DNA from: Calamus simplicifolius
Taxonomy: Eukaryota > Streptophyta > Magnoliopsida > Arecales > Arecaceae
NCBI GenBank assembly: GCA_900491605.1
Contig: UESW01004819.1
Span: 176,090-240,089 of the forward strand
Length of the DNA stretch: 64,000 nucleotides
Direction of reading: 5' to 3'
The notes under the pieces are model-generated. The model saw nothing but the letters and a program-made list of their open reading frames with translations, was not told the DNA's origin and did no database searches. Every line of letters starts with the position of its first letter. Position 1 is the first letter of the stretch. The position numbers and the translations under genes are program-made. Shown in pieces: positions 59,691 to 64,000 of the stretch.

Positions 59691-61165
59691 GCTTTCTACC
59701 ATTCTGTCAATGCCCTGCTGTTCTGCACGTGATTCGGTTTTTATTTCATCAGAATGGATGATACGGCGCAGTGGGGGGCATAAAGCTGCATCAGAGCTTT
59801 CCAGAAGGTGCTCTTTTCCCATGCGGATTGCTTTGATGCATACGCAATTGACCGCCAATGGAGGACGTCGCTTTCGAAGGGCGATACTCTGGGCCCACCA
59901 GTTTCTGAGGTGCTGGCTGGCGATCACCCGTATTAAATGACAGTGATTCGGGATCAGGAGGATCTTCGTACGCGTCATAACCAGGCGGTGGGCTTGGCGC
60001 GCAATGGGGTGCTGCGCCAATCTTGAGAGGCCACATGGAGGCACGGCTTGGAAGTTTGAATTTCGGGACTCACAGCTTGGGTAGCTCGTTCCCGGTTCTT
60101 TTCTGCCTATAAAAAGGGGAAGAGGGAGAGGTCATGTTCAGTTATCCCCGAAGTGTATTTTCTCTTAGAGCCTCTATTATGCCCATTTCTCTGCTGCTAC
60201 GAGTGGGAGGATCAATTTTTCCTCTCTCAGGCTCCTTGCCGTCGGATAGCTGGGGCGACCGGGGGCTGCCGGAGAACGGCTCGCCCTTAGGTGGTGGGTC
60301 CCGGAGATCATATGGAGAGCGCACAAGGGGGGCGCAGAGATCATACGGAGAGCGCACATATGCGCTTCCTGTGCGATCTCTGCGGCTCCTGCTCGGAGAC
60401 GTAGGGTCGGAAGTGCATGCGGGCCTCCCATGCCTCGCTTGAACTTCTCCTCCTTCCTCGATTTGGATTTCCGGGCTCAGCCGCCTGGGGAATCTTTCAT
60501 CACATGGGAAGGGGGTGAAGGCGCGCCGTTCGCCGACTCCTCGTCCTTGAAATTTGGCGGGGCGCGGCGGCCGCACTCGGTTTGGAAGAGCGTTCCAACG
60601 CCAAGGTCCGCTGGCTTCCCACCTGCTCGCCGAGGGGTCCCCTGGTTGGATGGTCTGGGATGGCCATCCAGATATCTCGGTTGGATCACCGAGATATCGC
60701 TACTACCTGAAGCCAGTCGCAACTATTGGTCCGTGTCGACGGGCAATTATCGGCCCTAACCGACTGGACGATCACGACTGTCTAGTTTTTCGAGTTTTGT
60801 ACTTGCCTTTATTTTATGCATTTCAATGCTCTTGTAATGCCTGTGAGGCATTTGTAATTGATCATGATCGGCAATAAAGAGAATTTGGTTCTATTTTTCA
60901 ATCCTCATCTTTTCTGTGCCGAGCTTGCTATCATTATTGTTTGTGGGGTGCCGAAAGCGTTCCGCTCGTCCTTAGACGAGGGTCTTATGCCGCCCGAACT
61001 AGTTGAAGTTTGCGTGCGGTGGTTCAGAGGTCGTTCGGCGAAATATGCTCCTTGCTTAGATCGGGAGTTTGATATTTTCGTGCTTCGCTTTTGCCGGAGC
61101 CCGAATTATCGTGGATCGACTTTGACCAAAGTTCGGGGAATCTGTACCTTCTCCCATTATGGTTT
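59691..61165. other. Untranslated Tat-element DNA with plus-strand transcription-like signals
   Basis: No convincing protein. CCTATAAAAAGGGG at about 60108-60121 is a good plus-strand TATA. CAATAAAGAG near 60873 resembles a polyadenylation signal. Together they could bound a short non-coding transcript of about 0.75 kb. Confidence 0.4.
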
Positions 61166-61925
61166 AGGGAACCTATCGTTCGGCCCTGCCGAGGTTCGGA
61201 AACATTGACTTGGCCCTACCAAGGTTTGGAGAATTTTGCAGCTCAGCCCTGCCGAGGTTCGGAGAATTTTGTAGCTCGGCCCTGCCGAGGTTCGAAGAAC
61301 ATTTGACTCGGCCCTGCCAAGGTTTAGAGAATTTTGCAGCTCGGCCCTGCCAAGGTTCGGAGAATTTTGTAGCTCGGCCCTGCCGAGGTTCGGAGAACAT
61401 TTGACTCGGCCCTGCCAAGGTTCAGAGATTTGGTAGCTCGGCCCTGCCGAGATTCGGAGACTATTTTACTTGGCCCTGCCAAGGTTCGGAGAATTTTGTA
61501 GTTCGGCCCTGCCGAGGTTCGGAGAACATTTGACTCGGCCCTGCCAAGGTTCGGAGATTCGGTAGCTCGGCCCTGCCGAGATTCGGAGACTATTTTACTT
61601 GGCCCTGCCAAGGTTCGGAGAATTTTGTAGTTCGGCCCTACCGAGGTTTGGAGAATTTTGTGGCTCGGCCCTGCCGAGGTTCGGAGAATTTTGTAGCTCG
61701 GCCCTGCCGAGGTTCGGAGAACATTTTACTTGGCCCTGCCAAGGTTTGGAGAATTTTGCGGCTCGGCCCTGCCGAGGTTCGGAGAATTTTTTACTTGGCC
61801 CTGCCAAGGTTCGGAGAATTTTGTAACTCGGCTCTGCCGAGGTTTGGAGACTATTTTACTTGGCCCTGCCGAGGTTCGAAGAATTTTGTAGTTCGGCCCT
61901 GCCGAGGTTTGGAGATTCGGGCTCG
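61166..61925. repeat. GGCCCTGCCGAGGTTCGGAG minisatellite, block 1
   Basis: About 22 units of 32-35 bp, alternating CCGAGG and CCAAGG cores with AATTTTGTAGCTC, ATTTTACTT or ATTTGACTC spacers. The CCGAGGTTCGG core is a near-palindrome. Confidence 0.95.
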
Positions 61926-63119
61926 AAGGGAGCGACTCAGCTGTCGTTGTAGGCCACAGCGTTAGGTCCACGCGGCGCTTGATAAAGGGGCGCCAGAGCG
62001 GAACGGGCGGTATATTGTCACGCTTTTATTGGTGCGGCCACAGGGGCATTACTTTCCACGTTTTCCGAAAAAAGGGGGCGATATTAGCGGCAAGCGTCGA
62101 ATGCATTTATTGCGAGGGCCGACAAATTGGAAAATGTTCGCTTGGAGAATTTCGGACGATCTGTTCGCATTTTCCAATTTTACTCGGGATAGGGCGGACA
62201 GTGCCCTTTCTTTCCTGCCCCGATACTTCCTCCTTTTTTCGAAGAAGTCATCAGGTGAACCTAACAGGATTAGAAATCCTTACGTATCTCAGTTCTTTGA
62301 TTAGAATCAAGGGGAATCCCATTGCTCATTTATCTCAAGTCCATGTCTAGGCCTGGCCCACTTCGTGGATGTATTTAAACTCTAGTCTCTAGGGTTTGGA
62401 TGGAATAGAGAACAGGGGCGGCAGCCCTTGAAGGGATTAGAAATCCTTAGTTCTAGTTCTTGTTGAACGGGGAATCCCATTGCTATTCATCAAGGTCTAA
62501 ACCTAACAGGATTAGGAATCCTTAGTTCTAGTTCTTGTTCAACAGGGAATCCCATTGCTATTAATCACAGGTCTAAACCCTAACAGCATCAGCAAGTGCT
62601 GACCTGACGGAGCGCCTGGAGGAACTGTTAGCCTCCAGGAGTGACTTCGAATTCTGAATCGGGGCCTCTCCTCTTGTTTTCGCTTTTTACCGCCTCTTTG
62701 TATTCCTCCTCTTTATGAATGAAAGGTGGGTCTCATGTTTTGAAGTCCCTTTCTTTAAGAGTTTACGGCCTTGACCCGTGTGATGAGCCAGGGGGTTGGC
62801 GCGGCCCCGCCATTTTCGTGCGCTGATATAGGCTCTTTGAACGACGGATTATAGGGGTGCTACCCAAAAGATTTCCAGTAGCAAAGAGGGAAATCGTCTA
62901 GCCCTGCTCGGGGCTCTCGGCCGATTAAGCGGGGCTCAAATGGCCTCAAGAGGGGGTTTTTGCCAATGGTGGCTTCTTCATTCGTGTCGACGGTTTTTGT
63001 TTAACGTGCTTGTTTTCAAACCGGACAAAGTCCTTCGGGGACTATTTGGGGGGCCGTTCGGTTTTGGTCGAGGCCTCTATACTTCGGCTTTTTCGCTGGG
63101 GTTTTAGTCCGAATGACTT
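61926..63119. other. Tat-element untranslated DNA with an 80-bp degenerate repeat
   Basis: A unit containing CTAACAGGATTAG(A/G)AATCC, TAGTTCTTGTT and GGGAATCCCATTGCT recurs near 62255-62330, 62430-62500 and 62505-62588. The rest shows no gene. Confidence 0.6.
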
Positions 63120-63565
63120 TTACCTAGCCTTGCCATGGCTCGGAGGATTCGTTGCTCGGCCCTGCCGAGGTTCGGAGAAATATTTTACTTGGCCCTGCCA
63201 AGGTTCGGAGATTTGTTGCTCGGCCCTGCCGAGGTTCGGAGATTTGTTTTACCTGGCCCTGCCAAGGTTCGGAGATTTGTTGTTCGGCCCTGCCGAGGTT
63301 CGGAGAAATATTTTACTTGGCCCTGCCAAGGTTCGGAGATTTGTTGCTCGGCCCTGCCGAGGTTCGGAGAAATATTTTACTTGGCCCTGCCAAGGTTCGG
63401 AGATTTGTTGCTCGGCCCTGCCGAGGTTCGGAGAAATATTTTACTTGGCCCTGCCAAGGTTCGGAGATTTGTTGCTCGGCCCTGCCGAGGTTCGGAGAAA
63501 TATTTTACTTGGCCCTGCCAAGGTTCGGAGATTGTTGCTCGGCCCTGCCGAGGTTCGGAGATTTC
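63120..63565. repeat. GGCCCTGCCGAGGTTCGGAG minisatellite, block 2
   Basis: The same repeat family as block 1, with a regular higher-order pattern: a CCGAGG unit with AAATATTTTACTT spacer alternates with a CCAAGG unit with ATTTGTTGCTC spacer. This gives a two-unit period of about 65 bp. It is more homogeneous than block 1. Confidence 0.95.
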
Positions 63566-63735
63566 CTGTTCAAACAGACAACTCGGTTGTGCCGAGGATT
63601 GGTAAGCAGTATCTGTTTCTCCTTGCAATTCATAACAACATGGTGCATAATGACTCATGCGACAGGTTTTGAGGAAACAGATAAGCAGGAACGTGCGGTG
63701 AGGCATGCAAAAAATGAATTCAAAGAGGACATACC

Positions 63736-64000
63736 CTACTGATAATATTTGCGAAGGTTGTTCGCGTTCCAAGTCCGGGGAATGGACTTCCCATCCAGAT
63801 CCTGCAGCTTGTAGGTTCCTGGTCCAATAATCTCTGTTATTTGATACGGGCCCTCCCAATTTGGCGCCAGTTTTCCCTGCTCCAGAGGTTTGGATGTAGA
63901 AGCTTTCCTGAGGACAAGGTCGCCAGGTAGGAAAGCTTTCCCCTTGATCCGGGAGGCATGGTACCGAGCCACCCTCTGTTGATAAGCAGCCGTCCTGATT
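63736..64000 (-). CDS. Gypsy (Tat-type) integrase C-terminus, runs off the window
   Basis: Minus-strand frame open at the window edge and stopping at 63736. The readable part is IRTAAYQQRVARYHASRIKGKAF, then LPGDLVLRKAS, APNWEGPYQITEIIGPGTYKL and RTWNANNLRKYYQ. The GDLVLRK...NWEGPY(K/Q)I pattern and the LR(K/R)YY ending are the usual end of Gypsy pol in the Tat/Athila clade, without a chromodomain. It marks minus orientation for the whole element. No break is seen in the visible part. Confidence 0.92.
   Translation of the reverse strand, partial: IRTAAYQQRVARYHASRIKGKAFLPGDLVLRKASTSKPLEQGKLAPNWEGPYQITEIIGPGTYKLQDLDGKSIPRTWNANNLRKYYQ

Larger units (their letters stand above)
54497..64000 (-). 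mobile_element. Tat-type Gypsy retrotransposon, 3' half
   Basis: Read leftward on the minus strand: the end of pol (integrase C-terminus, 63736 and beyond the window edge), minisatellite-rich untranslated DNA, an antisense extra ORF (56224-59209, plus strand), a polypurine tract at about 55816-55828, and the 3' LTR (54497 to about 55815). An extra ORF in antisense between pol and the 3' LTR is known in Tat-lineage elements such as Retand. The 5' half is outside the window. Confidence 0.85.

Noticed and set aside
61166..63565. Regularly spaced repeats that might suggest a CRISPR array
   Set aside because: Units are contiguous tandem repeats without unique spacers, and the genome is a plant.
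61166..63742. Overlapping frames up to 220 codons with ALPRFGE / GPAEVRR repeats
   Set aside because: Minisatellite translation in all frames, so no evidence for a gene.
1..64000. A dedicated defence or biosynthetic gene cluster
   Set aside because: Only one substantially complete host gene is present and the rest is explained by transposons, duplications and repeats.

Overview
This is nuclear DNA of a flowering plant. Introns, a plant-type hybrid histidine kinase gene, CACTA (En/Spm) transposons and Copia and Gypsy LTR retrotransposons all point that way. A monocot is likely, but I cannot name the species from sequence alone. By my reading the window holds one substantially complete host gene. 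Nearly everything else is mobile DNA, much of it nested, duplicated or inverted. I see no rRNA or tRNA genes, no CRISPR array and nothing bacterial.

Layout. (1) 1-5572: right part of a plus-strand CACTA element with a decayed TNP2-type transposase, a second (Transposase_24-like) ORF, GCGACGC-rich subterminal repeats and a terminal repeat ending at 5572. (2) 5573-7409: non-coding DNA with a degenerate TTAGCT/AGCTAA minisatellite. (3) 7410-17055: a Copia retrotransposon (gag-pol 11176-15010, 3' LTR 15025-17055). Its upstream part and gag start are duplicated head-to-head as a 2 x 2.1 kb inverted repeat centred near 9512. (4) 18222-23822, minus strand: a seven-exon CKI1-like hybrid histidine kinase of about 1138 residues with one frame break. 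(5) 23823-28185: its promoter side, a solo LTR with 5-bp target duplications, a 280-bp tandem duplication and a chromovirus pol remnant. (6) 28186-32640: a CACTA-like terminus followed by large repeat units containing telomere-like TTTAGGG tracts, interrupted by a 5'-truncated Copia piece with its LTR. (7) 33305-36557: an inverted copy of region 5 joined to a fragment of an unidentified gene. (8) 36558-46213: a CACTA element complete at both ends (9.66 kb, minus orientation, ATC target duplication). (9) 46214-51770: another inverted repeat, a broken copy of the 5' end of the kinase gene, its promoter, and a second chromovirus remnant split by a 2.08-kb solo LTR (target duplication CCCAT). (10) 54497-64000: the 3' half of a minus-strand Tat-type Gypsy element: LTR, polypurine tract, an antisense extra ORF on the plus strand, several minisatellites, and the end of pol running off the window.

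How the parts relate. The kinase promoter region exists three times: the original, one inverted copy near 35.3-35.9 kb and one direct copy near 47.1-47.8 kb. The two extra copies point towards each other and flank an unidentified gene fragment that is itself arranged as an inverted repeat. The complete CACTA element later inserted into one arm. Sister copies give a clean empty site for the CACTA insertion and for the 2.08-kb solo LTR, so the order of several events can be read directly from the sequence. The most unusual signals are this promoter and hairpin arrangement, the 4.2-kb Copia palindrome, the antisense ORF of the Tat element, and four related LTRs that each carry a different GC-rich minisatellite in the upstream part.
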